NCBI GenBank assembly: GCA_023052935.1
Contig: CM041298.1
Location: 113,230,977-113,294,976 of the forward strand
Source of the DNA: Piezodorus guildinii
Taxonomy: Eukaryota; Arthropoda; Insecta; Hemiptera; Pentatomidae
Reading direction: 5' to 3'
DNA: 64,000 bases
Both the position numbers and the translations under genes were made by a program. Below the pieces are notes generated by a model. That model was given only the letters and a program-made list of their open reading frames with translations, had not been told where the DNA came from and searched no databases. This document shows, one piece after another, positions 42,487-53,640 of this stretch (position 1 is its first letter; every line of letters begins with the position of its first letter).

Positions 42487-43262
42487 TTACTTTCACTTAC
42501 TACATATAGTAAGGGGGAGTATTGCGATCGTAAAAATTTTCGAATTCCAGTTTTCAACGGAAATACACGTTTTAGGGTCCCCTGATTCCAAATAACCAAG
42601 TCCCGAAAAAAGGTTTTGTGTGTGTGTGTGTGTGGTAGCTCCCGGTCGGAAACGGTAAGTCCTATGAAACTGAAATTTCATATTTAAGACAAATATACGC
42701 CCGAGACCTTACAAAACCTTTTTCATCAAAATGAGCTTACCTGAAGAACCACTTTATAACATGCATTTTGCACCTTTTTTCGATTTTCTCGAAAACGGTT
42801 TCGACGATTTTGATTAAACTCCATATATCGATGTAAAATTTAATGGGCTTTAATATCATGTAGGTTTTATTCAGATAAAAATGGTCTCACAGGGCTTAAA
42901 TGCCGATATTTTAAATTTTGTTTCTCTAATGTACCTTTAATTTTGTAACCGCTGACGAAAAACAGGTAAATATAAAAATTGAATGAATTCGATACCCAAC
43001 TAAAGGAGAAAACAGAAAAAACTTTTTTTTAATGCAATTTTTCGTTTTTGAACATAAGAACAGTAATATACATGTATGATATACCGTTGGAGAGCTAAAG
43101 ATTTAAAAAAAAATTTTATCTCATACTCAAGCTTTTAAAAGATAATAGAAAGTGATAAAAGCCGATAAAACAAACTGATTATTTTGGATAAAAATATAAT
43201 AGTTTTTTTTAATAAAACACATGTTTCTATATAAATTAAATTAAATTAATTCTTTAAATTCA
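42487..43262 (+). repeat. R1kb family, right-truncated copy
   Basis: ACTTTCACTTACTACATATA and all internal landmarks up to ACATGTTTCTATATAAATTA, then it stops; the GGTAAGTGAAAG end is absent. A short (TG)n is at 42617-42632. Confidence 0.75.
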
Positions 43263-43264
43263 AG

Positions 43265-43420
43265 TAAAAAAAAAAAAATTGATCCAGTGGTTTCGGAGAA
43301 AATCTGCAGACGGCTGACGACGGACAAACCAATTTTATTTTCGTTATTCGGGTTCTACGAATCTTGAAAGGGAAGCTCTAAAATTTTGTATGGGCGTATT
43401 TTATTATTATTATTATTTTT
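43265..43420. repeat. Helitron-like or LINE-UTR repeat scrap
   Basis: CAGTGGTTTCGGAGAAAATC then TGCAGACGGCTGACGACGGA. A related piece is TTCCGGAGAAATGCAGCGGA at 56895. Seen in both, origin unknown. Confidence 0.35.
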
Positions 43421-43814
43421 TTTTGTAGATAACAAAGATTTATTGTTGAAAATAATAATCCAATATTTTAGGAGTTAGCAAAAAATGTATAGACAATTAA
43501 TTTTAGCAAAATGTTTAAGTCTTTGTGATTTCTTCAGAATGTAGTTGACGAACGGTGACGCGGTTAGTGTAACACGAGCATACAAATTATTTGCGTCATT
43601 GCAGTTCTCACTAAGACATTTAACAAGAACTGATTGCGAATTTGAATTTTCTAAAATATAAATTGAAAAATTAACATTAATTTAAATGTGAAAACATAAT
43701 TTCTCATTACTTAACATCATCGTTTTCACAATTAGAATTCCTTTCAATAGTGCAGAATTAATCGTAATACTTGTTAATAACGTTTATTATTTGAATTTAA
43801 TAAACTGAATCCTC

Positions 43815-44345
43815 ATACAAGACTTAAACGAAAAGAAACTGTCTGTAAATACCGATTCCAATAACACTTATTTGACAAACGTTCAAAACTTCCACTCTAT
43901 TACAAAAAGCTCATTAATGGCACAATTATCAGGCCCATCTGGACATATGGAATCGAGCGTTGGGGCTCTACTGAACCATCTAATTCTTCCCGCATCCAAT
44001 AATTACAATTGCTCCTTACTTCGTCACAAATAAAATCATCCATAATGACCATCATATCCCATTTGTTGCAGACCTTTCTCGTTCCAGATATACCACTTTC
44101 AATTTCAAACTCCTAACCCACACAAACTCTCTTGTATGCAACCTATCAACCTCACATATTCCTGATAAACCTCCGAGGCGATTGAAAATAAGATGGCCTT
44201 GGGATTTACTAACTTAAATAAACTTTGAAGTTCCACCGCTGGGTAGTTTCTTCACAAGCCTTTTCACGCCCTTTATTATAATTCAACACTTTTACTAGTT
44301 GTATTTATGTTATATACAGTTGTTTGATTCAATAAATTATAAATA
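43815..44345 (+). pseudogene. Jockey-type LINE tail, subfamily 1, degraded
   Basis: PHTRLKRKETVCKYRFQ, WTYGIERWGSTEPSNSSRIQ, then KPPRRLKIRWPWDLLT. Frame shifts and a stop occur. The 3' UTR with GCTGGGTAGTTTCTTCACAA runs to about 44345, where AATAAATTATAAATAAAAAA may be the polyadenylation region. Confidence 0.7.
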
Positions 44346-44432
44346 AAAAATAAATAAATAAACTGCATTCACCATGTAAATAAATCGAAAATTTTATTAA
44401 AAGAAACTTCTTATAAGCGTGCGATATACAGC

Positions 44433-44540
44433 TGTACCTCTAGGGCACCTCTAGGGGGTCTTTATATGAAGACACCGTAAAATTTTAGGCCAACGGTGGC
44501 GCAAGGAAGTGTTGTAGCAGATTTTAATGCTGAACCGCCA
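44433..44540 (-). repeat. SINE family B, divergent scrap
   Basis: AGCTGTACCTCTAGGGCACC and GGCGCAAGGAAGTGTTGTAG follow the order of 55818-55910. Confidence 0.4.
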
Positions 44541-44544
44541 ATTT

Positions 44545-45440
44545 TTTCCATGTAATTTTCGAATATTGGCTTTAGTAAGGCTGGATAAACCACAATGCTA
44601 ATATAATTTAAAAAGGGAATGCAGTGCAGTGGTCTACCCTGCTTTACTGTTGGTCCTTTAGGTGTGCATTTTCAAATCTGTTTCTTTTTGTTTTTTTATG
44701 CTTGTATTTTGCTTTGGATTATAGACTATATTACATATTATAATATATAACATAGAAATCTGTCGATAAAGAAAGTAATTGTATTGTAAATTTATAACTT
44801 TTTAGGTCAATATCACATGTCATCAAGATTGATAAGTACGCTGTGTAAGATAGCAACCCAATACAGTAGGGCAGCACGGTTTTGTTTTATTGTTGTTAAT
44901 CATTGCCTTCTTTTTTAGATCAGACAATTTCCATTACTCTTCAATTTTTTTAATCATATTTGTTTTCTTCTGTTTTGAGAAACCTTCCAATGTTAATCGA
45001 TTTTTTTTTTCTCGAATTGTCTCTGTCCAGTATACCAAATTTCTTAATTCTTAAGCTTTTGGGTTCTAGAGCTTTGAGATATTTGTAAATCTTTGAAAGA
45101 ATCTTTTTCTACCTCCCGGGAGTAAATGTTTCTGTTTCAAAATTTTTAATAAAGTTTTAAAAAGACTAAAAAAATTATAAATAGATTGATTCTTGCTTTC
45201 AATATTTTGGATGCTGCATGTATATATTGATCCTCCACCTCATTTTTTTTATAATTCCTCAGAAAGGAACTATACCTGTAGGGATAGTACATTGAAATTA
45301 GGTTAAAAAACAGGCAAAACAACAACAACAACAAAACATTGTTTGTGCTCTTCCTTTATTAACTGGTAAAAAGTTCCAGAGTTCCTCCCCCTCCTCCCCT
45401 CATGTCGGGTTTTGTTGGGGAGAGAGGAAGTATTCGAATA
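44545..45440. other. Stretch with possible LINE 3' remains
   Basis: GTAGGGCAGCACGG at 44870 resembles 38605. On the minus strand, peptides such as QYIHAASKILKARINL (45215-45165) and LRIKKFGILDRDNSRKK (45060-45010) look protein-like but lie in separate frames. I cannot name them. Confidence 0.3.
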
Positions 45441-45474
45441 ATTTTTTTTTTTTTAATATCTCAAAAAGTATTTA

Positions 45475-45560
45475 TTGGGTTGTAAATAAGTTGGGAGCGT
45501 TTTTCACTGGCGATTTCAATAAAAACTTCACATTCTTGTAAATATTTTTAGTCAATTACA
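45475..45560 (-). mobile_element. Mariner terminus of a third family
   Basis: TA then TTGGGTTGTAAATAAG, GGGAGCG and TTTCACTGGCGATTTC. It looks like a mariner end unlike that of copies 1-4. No matching second end was found, so the element is truncated. Confidence 0.4.
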
Positions 45561-45974
45561 TATGACGTACTTTGCTCTATTACATACTGTAATCTTTCAG
45601 GTAATTTCGGTATTTAGTCATTATGAACAGTTGAAGGACGACCCTAGCGTATTTCAAGTCAAAATTTGCTGTTACTTGTACTGTAAGCGGTTTTTCGTAA
45701 GGCATCATCGTTATACACAAAAAAAAAAAATTAACCGTCTGTGCAGCGGATTTTCTTTTTTGGAAATTAAAAAAACAACATTAAATTATGAAAATGATTT
45801 TTTTTTTCTATTTCATTTAAAGTAAGCAAAATACCACTTAAAGATGAGGAATCTCGGTTGAAAATGATGCATAAATACACTAATCTGTGTTTAGAATAGG
45901 TAATCATTATTGACCAAGTAAACATGATTTTATAGACACAGAGAAGATTAAATTGAAATATTAAAAAACGCTAC

Positions 45975-46430
45975 CCGCACACAAGACTGAAACGACAAGA
46001 AACTGCTTGACATTTACATTTACTAGACAGACGCTTTAACCTCCCACTTACGTACAAAAGGCTCTACATGATCATCATAAGGCCTACCTGGACTTACCGA
46101 GATGAGCTATGGGGATCTACTACCCATCTCGAATCCTTACAATCCAAAATCCTTCGAACCATCCTCAACGCTCCTTTCTTTGCCACGAATAAACTCATCC
46201 ATAAAGACCTTAATGTTCAATATGTGGCTGATTTGGCACAAACGAGGTATCAATATTTTCATGAAAAACTCCACTCTCACTCTAACCCACTAGTTTCAAT
46301 CCTTATTTCTATTCCTGACAATACTCCGAGGCGTCTGAAAAGATGATGGCCTCGAGACCTTCTTTAGAATACCAGCTCGAGTGCTGCTAATGGGCAGTTT
46401 CTCTTCATGTCTTTTATTTTGTATGGGGCA
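45975..46430 (+). pseudogene. Jockey-type LINE tail, subfamily 1
   Basis: Frame from about 46068: RPTWTYRDELWGSTTHLESL, KILRTILNAPFFATNKLIHK, then PDNTPRRLKR and a stop where other copies have RWPRDLL. The 5' side has one earlier stop. 3' UTR GAGTGCTGCTAATGGGCAGT to about 46430. Confidence 0.75.
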
Positions 46431-46486
46431 CTACATTCAAGATAGCAAATACTTTTTGAGATATTAAAAAAAAAAAAAAAAAAAAA

Positions 46487-48330
46487 TGAATTTTTTTTTT
46501 CTCATTCTTTTCCATCTCTTTAAAAACCTTGACGAGGAATATATCGGGACATTATACTAGTTAATGAAGTAAGGATATAGAACAATTTCTGGCAGGTTTC
46601 GGCTTTTTCTTTTTTTAATTCTGGGTTAAAACTCAGATCTACTATACTAGTATTTTGTCAACGTTTTTACCCTCAAAAGATTAATTTACGAAGACTATTA
46701 CCTAAGTGAACCGAAAGGACGTCAGCCAGCGATAAGACACGGAGGGATGGGCGCCAGCCGAGGGAGCTGTGGCGGTCAACTCGGCGCCAAAGACAATCAA
46801 TAAGGAACAGACCTGAGGAGCCTCGGGAAAAGACATGAGATTACAGAGGATGGAGGATGTGGTGCAGAACTAGAGGATTGAGAGTGATAGGGTGGGTTGT
46901 GCAGGAGATAAGAGGGCACGGGTAGGTATCTAGCCATCCCCCATTGAAACACTTCCTTGTTATTCCCATAAGGGATGCTCCATATGTAGAAGGTGTCCAA
47001 AACTTAAACTATAATTATACTTTACGAACTGATCTAATGGATTATCTGGAACTGATAGTTACACGTACTTTGAGGACACTCTCTCAAGCACTCCATAATT
47101 CACACCTCGCTCCTACAAAACCCGTACTTCCGAGCGGGCAAGGTAGGGCGGAAATAAAAAATTTATAATAAAAATTCTATAGTGATAAAACTGACTTATA
47201 TAGTAGTCATAAAATTATTAAGGAACAAGGCATAAAACAACATGCAAAAAAAATCTTTCCCAAGTACGTTTTTAAAAGAAAAAAGCCAAAAAAGTTCAAA
47301 TTCAGTATAAGATTCTTGTTTGAAACTAATCTATAAAGACTTGGTTAAAAGATAAATTAGGAACACTTTTGTTCTAAAACAAACCAATGAAAAAAATATG
47401 ACAGACTTTATGGTACAGCCTTCTTACAATATTAACATGTCTCGACTGAAATAATTATATTTTACGAACTGATCTAACGAATGGGCAAGAGAATCTTCTA
47501 AAAGTTTCACATAAGACACGCACGCTAGGATATATTACCGATAATGGAATATAAGCAGTCACGCTTCTAACTTATTCTTTCCTAGAAGTTGTTACACGAA
47601 ATTATACCACAGAACTCGCTCAGCTATGAATCCGGCCTCATCTACTTAACTATTCTACGTTTAGCTTTTAAGGAAACGATCACTACCGTATCTAGTCTAC
47701 TTTTAACATAAAATCTACGAAAAAACGTTCTTAAATAAACCAAGAAAAAAAAATTCTTATATATATATATATATATGTGAACACTTTTAACACAATCTGA
47801 GTACTGCGTTGTGCCACCCCAACAATACTGATCATGGGCTATCTTACAACGATGTTCCTCGGAATTCAGCATTACTATAAGACAATTCGATTAAAAATGG
47901 TGACCAATTAGAAATGTCATAAGGTAATGACATAATCATATAAAGACAAAAGTATTTTAAATACATTTCTGGTTACACCCATGCCAAACTACACTTTTGG
48001 TTCCAAGTTCGCATTAAGGCAGTTATTAACAATGATAATGATAGCGTTATGTAAAAAATACATTGGATATGAGGAAATGAGAAATAAAAGACAAAAATCA
48101 TTTTTCTTAATGGTTTAAAAATAGCAGAAAACACGTAGGTTAGGTTGAACTTCGAAAAAAACTGTTTTTAAGACATACCATCAATCCTGAAAATTAATAT
48201 CTAAAAACTTCTTATAGAAAGTCAAAAAGCATTCACTGCTGGACTGCAGATTCAACTTTATACATAAAGTTTTATACATATTGTAATGTATTGAGGATAC
48301 TGAGGGGAGTTCATAATTTTAATATTAAAC
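46487..48330. other. Long stretch without recognised features
   Basis: A GC-richer segment at 46695-46945 has frames on both strands of up to 74 codons with no recognised content. The word TTTACGAACTGATCTAA occurs at 47018 and 47460. A short (TA)n is at 47757-47776. Confidence 0.45.
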
Positions 48331-48720
48331 AATTAATGATAACGAACCTTTGTCGGCAAAACATCAAAAGGTGTTTACCTAGCCCCCTAGATTCCCCATC
48401 GGTACCAGAAACCTCTGGTAGTTTTCCCACAGCGGCGGCCAACAAGAATATTAAGATTGGTGAAAAGATAAGAATAATAGCACAAAGGCTATACCGCCAA
48501 CCGGGGCACTTCCCATCTCGGTCCACCCGAGGTGACGAGAATGAGAGAGAAGAACCGGAGAGTTAGTCAAGTTCTATCCTCAAGAGGAGTGAGTCGGGTT
48601 CCATCTACAAGAAGAGGAGGTGGCCGTCGGCGTTCTGAGAGCAGCTGGAGGGTGATGCCGAGAAAGGGGACCTAAGACTGTTTTCACCTTCGCCAGCCGG
48701 TTAAGGGTTTCAAAGGTATA
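48330..48720 (+). other. GC-richer segment, unassigned
   Basis: Plus-strand frame of 91 codons at 48291-48566 includes PSPLDSPSVPETSGSFPTAA and YRQPGHFPSRSTRGDENERE. An overlapping minus-strand frame is also open. It could be an orphan exon or the start of an element next to Repeat R. No family recognised. Confidence 0.25.
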
Positions 48721-48779
48721 TTGTTATTTGTAATATTGTATGGCAAAAGTAGTAGAGAAAATGTCCCTCATTATTCTCA

Positions 48780-49026
48780 ATCAGAGTTTTAGGCAATATG
48801 TGAATATAATGATATGTGTAAATTAATAATTATAGTAATGTATTAATTGAATCTTGTTTACTTTAATCTTACCCTGCATGCCACCTATTGGATTGGTAAA
48901 CACGATACCTTTGGAAAGGAGATCCATGGTATCATTAAATATAGTTTATATATTGACTAAATATAGTAAGTAAGCTAGTTTTTGAAGCTACCGCTGCCTT
49001 AGAAAAGCAGCCGGTCAAAAACATAG

Positions 49027-49030
<4 letters not shown>
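48780..49030 (+). repeat. Repeat R, copy 2 (empty site for the hAT MITE)
   Basis: Uninterrupted version of 37080-37690, with ATCTTACCCTGCATGCCACC at the point where copy 1 carries the MITE. A TA array starts at its end. Confidence 0.75.
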
Positions 49031-49106
<76 letters not shown>

Positions 49107-49120
49107 CATATATATATAGG
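49027..49120. repeat. (TA)n microsatellite
   Basis: About 90 bp of TA with slips and one GTATATAC, at the end of Repeat R. Confidence 0.95.
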
Positions 49121-49304
49121 AGGAGGAAATTCCAATTTGGATCTGCTGCTCAACTTCGCTGAGTTGCTATCAGTACACATCATACCGCATCAATCCCGAA
49201 GACAATCTTAAAGAAAAAAGATAGAGAGAGATTCTGCCAAATAGGAAATACATATATTTTACTAATTTTGAAATCGATCATGGACATGTGAAAATCCAGA
49301 CCAG

Positions 49305-49590
49305 CCTCAATATATATGGTGATGCAGGATTCCCAGTGAGTACAAGATTATGGTCTCCGCCATGTTTTGCATCTCATTTTTTCCGAGTCCATAGTTCTCT
49401 AAAAATAATCCAGTGGCTACTGGGATGGTCCCTCTGCTTCCGCACCAAAGTCCCACGACTTTAAATTCCCTTTCGCCGAACTCCTCACGAAATTTTTCCC
49501 TCAGGTATGGAATACATTTTGTATAAATGTTCTCTTTCTCCTCTTGAAACTTCTTGCCTTGTTCCTGGTCATTTGTTTCATATCTATAGT
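49305..49590 (-). pseudogene. LINE C-terminal fragment
   Basis: The minus strand reads CIPYLREKFREEFGEREFKV, then VGLWCGSRGTIPVATGLFLE and YGLGKNEMQNMAETIILYSL. The G...G.RGTIP......L....GL...........L...SI.I...IY pattern is a tail seen in many arthropod LINE pol proteins. Open for about 75 codons, no RT attached. Confidence 0.65.
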
Positions 49591-49627
49591 GGGTTCCACT
49601 ATCAGTGGTTCATTTTTTGTGGCACTA

Positions 49628-49629
49628 AA

Positions 49630-49684
<55 letters not shown>

Positions 49685-49688
49685 TTTA
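49628..49688. repeat. (TA)n plus T run
   Basis: About 19 TA units then about 21 T. Confidence 0.95.
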
Positions 49689-49689
49689 A

Positions 49690-50228
49690 ATAATATACAC
49701 TTGAACACCAGGAATGTATTTTTTCTTAGTTATATACGAAGTTATAATAATATATGAGCCCCTACATACGCTAGTAATATACTCAAAAGTTGAGGAGGGG
49801 GTGGAACGTCAAAAGGTAGTTTCCTCAGCTAATCTAACTTGGCGGATGAATATGTTTAGTTCGCTGTGACGCGCAGGGCGTTAGATTAGAAGCACATCTG
49901 AAGATTATGCGGTGGGTAGACCTTTCGGCCCAGCTCACAAATCCATCAACCTTGACATCTAAACATATTTCAAGAGACTCTATTACATGAGATGGTGCAA
50001 TGGCGTAACTATTATATGATGAAAATGCATAATGTATAGTGCATTGTATAATTAATATATAATTAAATTCATAGTAATTCTTGTTTTGTTTTTTCAAGTA
50101 TAAATAAATAAATAAATAAATTTTGGCAGATAAATGCATCGAACCAAATTAAAAGGAAATCAATTGATAAACTTAGTTAAATTTAAAGAATGAATCATCA
50201 TTTTCTCTAACTCATACTCAGATATTGT
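49690..50228. other. Stretch without recognised gene
   Basis: A minus-strand 101-codon frame (49834-50139) covers a balanced-composition region at 49790-49990. Its content is not recognised. Confidence 0.4.
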
Positions 50229-50229
50229 A

Positions 50230-50974
50230 TTGAGTTGTTTCACATGAAATGTCCGTTTTTATAGTTTCTGAAATACATAAAAGATTTTGCAGGTCTCTGT
50301 TGTTTTCTTCCGAATGTTTACTTATTTAAAGTAAACAGTTACTAATCTTCTACCTTTGTATTATAAACATTCGCTTCCAAATCAATAACCCACTTTTAAG
50401 TATACCTCCAAATAAGAATATGGAAACACGCGATTTTCGAGTAATATTTTTGTATGAGTTTAAACTCGGCCATTCAGCAGCTGAGGCCGCAAGAAATATT
50501 TGCAAGGCGTTTGGGGAAGGGAGTGTTAATGAACGGACCATTCGCCGTTGGTTTGATAAGTTTTCAGCTGGGGATACCGACTTGGAAAACTTGCCCCGAG
50601 GAAGACCTCCGTCCGTAATAGACAACGATGTCCTCAAACATGCAGTAGAAGGAAACCCCTACCAAACATTGAAAGAACTGGGCTACGAAGTTCTTCCGCA
50701 CCCACCATATTCTCCCGACTTGATTCCAACAGATTACCACCTGTTCAGAAACTTAGACAACTTCGTTAAAGGAAAACTTTTTGAAAATGATGATCAAGTG
50801 AAAAGTGCGTTCTCAGAGTTTTTCAGTTCGGGGATAAAAAAGTTGGTGTCACGTTGGGAAAAATGTGTAGAAAAAGAAGGTAAATACTTCGAATAAAATT
50901 ATCTTGTTTTCATATCGTATTTTTAATAAAAATCCTTTACCTTGAAAACGGACATTTCATGTGACACATCCCAA
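50230..50974 (+). mobile_element. Mariner copy 4, internally deleted with intact frame
   Basis: TTGAGTTGTTTCACATGAAA at the left and GTGACACATCCCAA at the right, flanked by TA. 745 bp. Confidence 0.9.
50420..50896 (+). CDS. Mariner-derived 158-residue protein, DNA-binding half plus C-terminus
   Basis: Uninterrupted frame from ATG to TAA. Residues 1-70 are the transposase DNA-binding half with two helix-turn-helix motifs (GHSAAEAARNICKAFGEGSV, RTIRRWFDKF) and the GRPPSV linker. Residues 71-85 are DNDVLKHAVEGNPYQ. At about residue 86 an in-frame deletion joins TLKELGYEVLPHPPYSPDLI and PTDYHLFRNLDNF to the normal C-terminus. The segments with the first and second catalytic aspartates are missing, so it cannot cut DNA, but it could bind mariner ends. 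An intact mariner transposase has about 345 residues. The start chosen is the METRDF codon, since the MNMETRDF start of other copies is mutated upstream. Whether it is expressed is unknown. Confidence 0.75.
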   Translation: METRDFRVIFLYEFKLGHSAAEAARNICKAFGEGSVNERTIRRWFDKFSAGDTDLENLPRGRPPSVIDNDVLKHAVEGNPYQTLKELGYEVLPHPPYSPDLIPTDYHLFRNLDNFVKGKLFENDDQVKSAFSEFFSSGIKKLVSRWEKCVEKEGKYFE

Positions 50975-51425
50975 TATTTGAAATATCTGAATTGTTCAGT
51001 ATTTGTTTGGGAATACAGAAGATGTTGGAATCGATGGGAGTTAATTAAAAATGTTTTATAACAACAAATGTAATCCATAAAATTTTTATTCGAACAATAC
51101 CAGCAGACATATAGCCAACACCAAAAAAACTGAAGGCAAATTGATTTTGAGTTTATTTAAAACAACATAGCTTCTAAAGGGTAGATCCTAGCAACAAGTT
51201 TTATATAGCAACAAACATTTTTCATCAAATTTATGACTTGTAAACTGACGTCAAATTTCCGATCCTAAATTTATGGAAGGGGATGAACTTAAGTAATTGT
51301 CGTAGATGATAATTTATAAGACGTTTTCGTTTATTTAAATCTTGTTTTTAAGAAGGGGATAAGAGAAAAATGTGGTTTCACCAACCTTTTTAAAATTTTA
51401 TTATTTCATTGCATTATGTGATTTT
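50975..51425. other. Stretch without recognised features
   Basis: AT-rich, no frames of note. Confidence 0.5.
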
Positions 51426-51429
51426 GTGG

Positions 51430-52145
51430 TGGATGTTGTCTTATCTGAATTAAAGCGCGGATAGTACAGGCCTTTGACCGAGTCTGGGAGCCAGGATTGC
51501 TTTCAAACTCCGCAAATTCCTACTTCCTCATTATCCAGTCCTACCACTTAGACAGATCCTTCAAAATAAATAACAATAATTCTTATTCATCCCTTTTTAC
51601 TCATTCAGCTGGTGTTTCTCTAGGCAGTATCCTACGACCCGTTCTTTACACAGCTTGTAAGTTTATACAGCTGGTATCCCATTCCATTCTATGTGATTTA
51701 TCAGTCTGCTTGACAAACCCTTAATATAGAATCCGCACACAAGACGGACAAGAAAAGAAACTGCTCGCTGCTTTCGGTTACTTCAACACTTACTGGACAG
51801 ACGCTCTAACCTCCCCCTTAACTATAAAAGGCTCATCTACATGACCAAAAGTCCTATCTGAATGGAGTTGAGCTCTACTGAACCCTCAAAATCTCCCCGT
51901 ATTCAATCCTTACAATTCAAAATCATACGAAAAATCCTCAACGCACTTTACTTCGTCACGAATAAACTCATCCAACCTTAATGTTCCATATGCTGCTGAT
52001 ATGGCTCGGACCCGATAGCAATCCTACCATAACAAAATCCACTCTAACCCACTAGTTTCAATACTTGCCTCCTCTTCCATCCCTGATAATCCTCCGAGGT
52101 GTCTAAAAACCTATAACCCCCAAACCTTTTAGTTTCGACTACCAA
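51430..52145 (+). pseudogene. Jockey-type LINE, RT palm piece joined to tail
   Basis: FDRVWEPGLLSNSANSYFLI then IQSYHLDRSFKINNNN and AGVSLGSILRPVLYTA correspond to RT motif A to motif B of jockey (AFDRVWH..., AGVPQGSVLGPLLY). The motif B Pro-Gln is Ser-Leu. It is then joined, without motif C, to HKTDKKRNCSLLSVTSTLTG and a tail ending near 52140. It retains the only jockey RT core of the first part of the window, and it is defective. Confidence 0.7.
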
Positions 52146-52234
52146 CTGGAGTGCTACCAATGTGCAGTTTCTCTTTATGTAAAATTTAAAAAAAAATAGT
52201 GAATTACTAAAGTAAGGATAACATGTTATCCCTT

Positions 52235-52420
52235 TTTGGCATTATCAATACTAATATTATAAAGCTGAAGAGTTTGTTTGTTTGAACGCGCTGATCTCAG
52301 AAACTACTGGTTTAAATTGAAAAATTCTATTTGAGTTGGATAGACCATTTATCGAGGAAGGCTATAGGTTATAGAACATCACGCTGCGACCAACAGGAGC
52401 AAACAATCAGTAGAATATAT
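52235..52420. repeat. Helitron-associated repeat
   Basis: ATTATAAAGCTGAAGAGTTT, GTTTGAACGCGCTGATCTCA and ATCGAGGAAGGCTATAGGTT. I recall this combination from insect Helitron ends; the adjoining helicase fragment supports it. Confidence 0.55.
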
Positions 52421-52484
52421 GAAAAAAAAAAAAGGGAAAATTAACCTCTCATCCCAATGATTTGAAATTACTTACCTTTTTAAT

Positions 52485-52706
52485 TTTAAAGTAATTCAAT
52501 TTCCCGTTAATTTATCGTTCGCCGTAACAATTAATAAATCACAGGGACGAATATTTAAACAAGTAGGAATCGATTTACGTCAAGAATGCTTCCCACACGG
52601 CCACCTATATGTCGCATTGTCAAGATCGGGTTGCGGAGAAAATAGGTATGTTATTCTACCACAAGAAAATAAAAGTAAAAATATCATTTACGCAGGAGTA
52701 CTTTAA
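52485..52706 (+). pseudogene. Helitron Rep/helicase, C-terminal end
   Basis: Reads QFPVNLSFAVTINKSQGR, then IFKQVGIDLRQECFPHGH and LYVALSRSGCGENRYVILP, ending AGVL and TAA. INKSQG and YVALSR are the last two helicase motifs (V and VI) of the Pif1-like helicase of Helitrons, which unwinds DNA during rolling-circle transposition. About 73 residues of a protein usually longer than 1,400. No frameshift in the surviving part, but the Rep domain and earlier helicase motifs are absent. Confidence 0.85.
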
Positions 52707-52754
52707 AATATTTTCTATTAAAATCGTCTAAATCCTGATCAAAATAACAGAAAT

Positions 52755-52790
52755 TGACGCAGACGAAGTCGCGGGCAACAACTTTTAATA
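52755..52790 (+). mobile_element. Probable Helitron 3' terminus (decayed)
   Basis: CAGACGAAGTCGCGGGCAAC follows the helicase end by about 60 bases, like the usual Helitron ending GTCGCGGGCAACAGCTAG. The final CTAG is mutated (AACTTTT). Confidence 0.55.
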
Positions 52791-52914
52791 ATTATATTGC
52801 TTTATTGAGAAATAATACAATCTGCCACTATCTTGGGCAATAAGTATTAGAGATAAAAAAAGTCATTCATTCCATATGTACAAAGTAAAAAACAAAACAA
52901 AACAAGACATAACT

Positions 52915-52954
52915 ATAATAATAAATAATAATAATAATAGTAATAATGAATAAA

Positions 52955-53009
<55 letters not shown>

Positions 53010-53100
53010 ACTTAAGATGAAATAAAATAAGTAAACTTAACTAACAAATGAAAATAAAAATAAAGTAAATAAAATCTTGGCCACATTCATATATATATAT
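52915..53100. repeat. AAT and TA microsatellites
   Basis: (AAT)n at 52918-52950, about 19 TA units at 52967-53004 and a short TA at 53088-53100. Confidence 0.9.
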
Positions 53101-53640
53101 ACATTATTTACATCCCTACACCCAGAAGTGGATGGAGTGGCACAACACCAGGAGTTCCCAGCGCCTCTCAGTCAGCCGCGTCACCAGTCGAGCCAGTGGA
53201 GTCTGAGTGAGGGCGCTAGAGCCACACACTCTCAGGCATGAGTGGAGAAGTTGGCCATTGCCATCACTCCAGTTGCGTATCTGTAAGAGATCTCTCGGCC
53301 ACTGCCGCTTCAGCCTATGAGAAGGGTTGTAAGGATGGTTGGTACTAGATAGGGATTGTGCCAAGGGATTAGGAAGAAGAGTAAGTTTCTGGTTGAAGGT
53401 TGAGAATTTAGATGGGATGAGATCGAGGACATAAGGGATCTTGAGGTCATGATGTAAGGTCTTGTTTGTAACATAATAGGGAGCATTGACTACTTTTCTA
53501 AGGACGTTGGACTGAAAGGATTGGATACGTTTGTTGTAAGAAATTTAGTAGTTCCCCATAGTTCAATTCCGTAGGTCCACATTGGTTTGAGAATTATCTT
53601 GTAAATCAATAGTTTGTTTCCAATGGAAAGTTGTGATGTT
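53092..53640 (-). pseudogene. Jockey-type LINE tail, subfamily with RLKRQWPRDLL ending
   Basis: The minus strand reads TSQLSIGNKLLIYKIILKPM then YYVTNKTLHHDLKIPYVLDL and NPSHRLKRQWPRDLL, running on into QIRNWSDG because the usual stop is changed. Closest to 39355-39790 in this window. One frameshift near 53540. Confidence 0.75.

Larger units (their letters stand above)
45442..46486. repeat. 1-kb composite bounded by a 19-bp inverted repeat and T/A runs
   Basis: A run of 13 T plus AATATCTCAAAAAGTATTT (45455-45473) is mirrored by AAATACTTTTTGAGATATT (46447-46465) plus about 21 A. The interval holds a mariner-like terminus (TTGGGTTGTAAATAAGTTGG at 45475) and a jockey tail. Confidence 0.6.

Noticed and set aside
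46695..47170. Possible gene in the GC-richer segment
   Set aside because: Short frames exist on both strands with no recognised domain and no splice pattern I can support.
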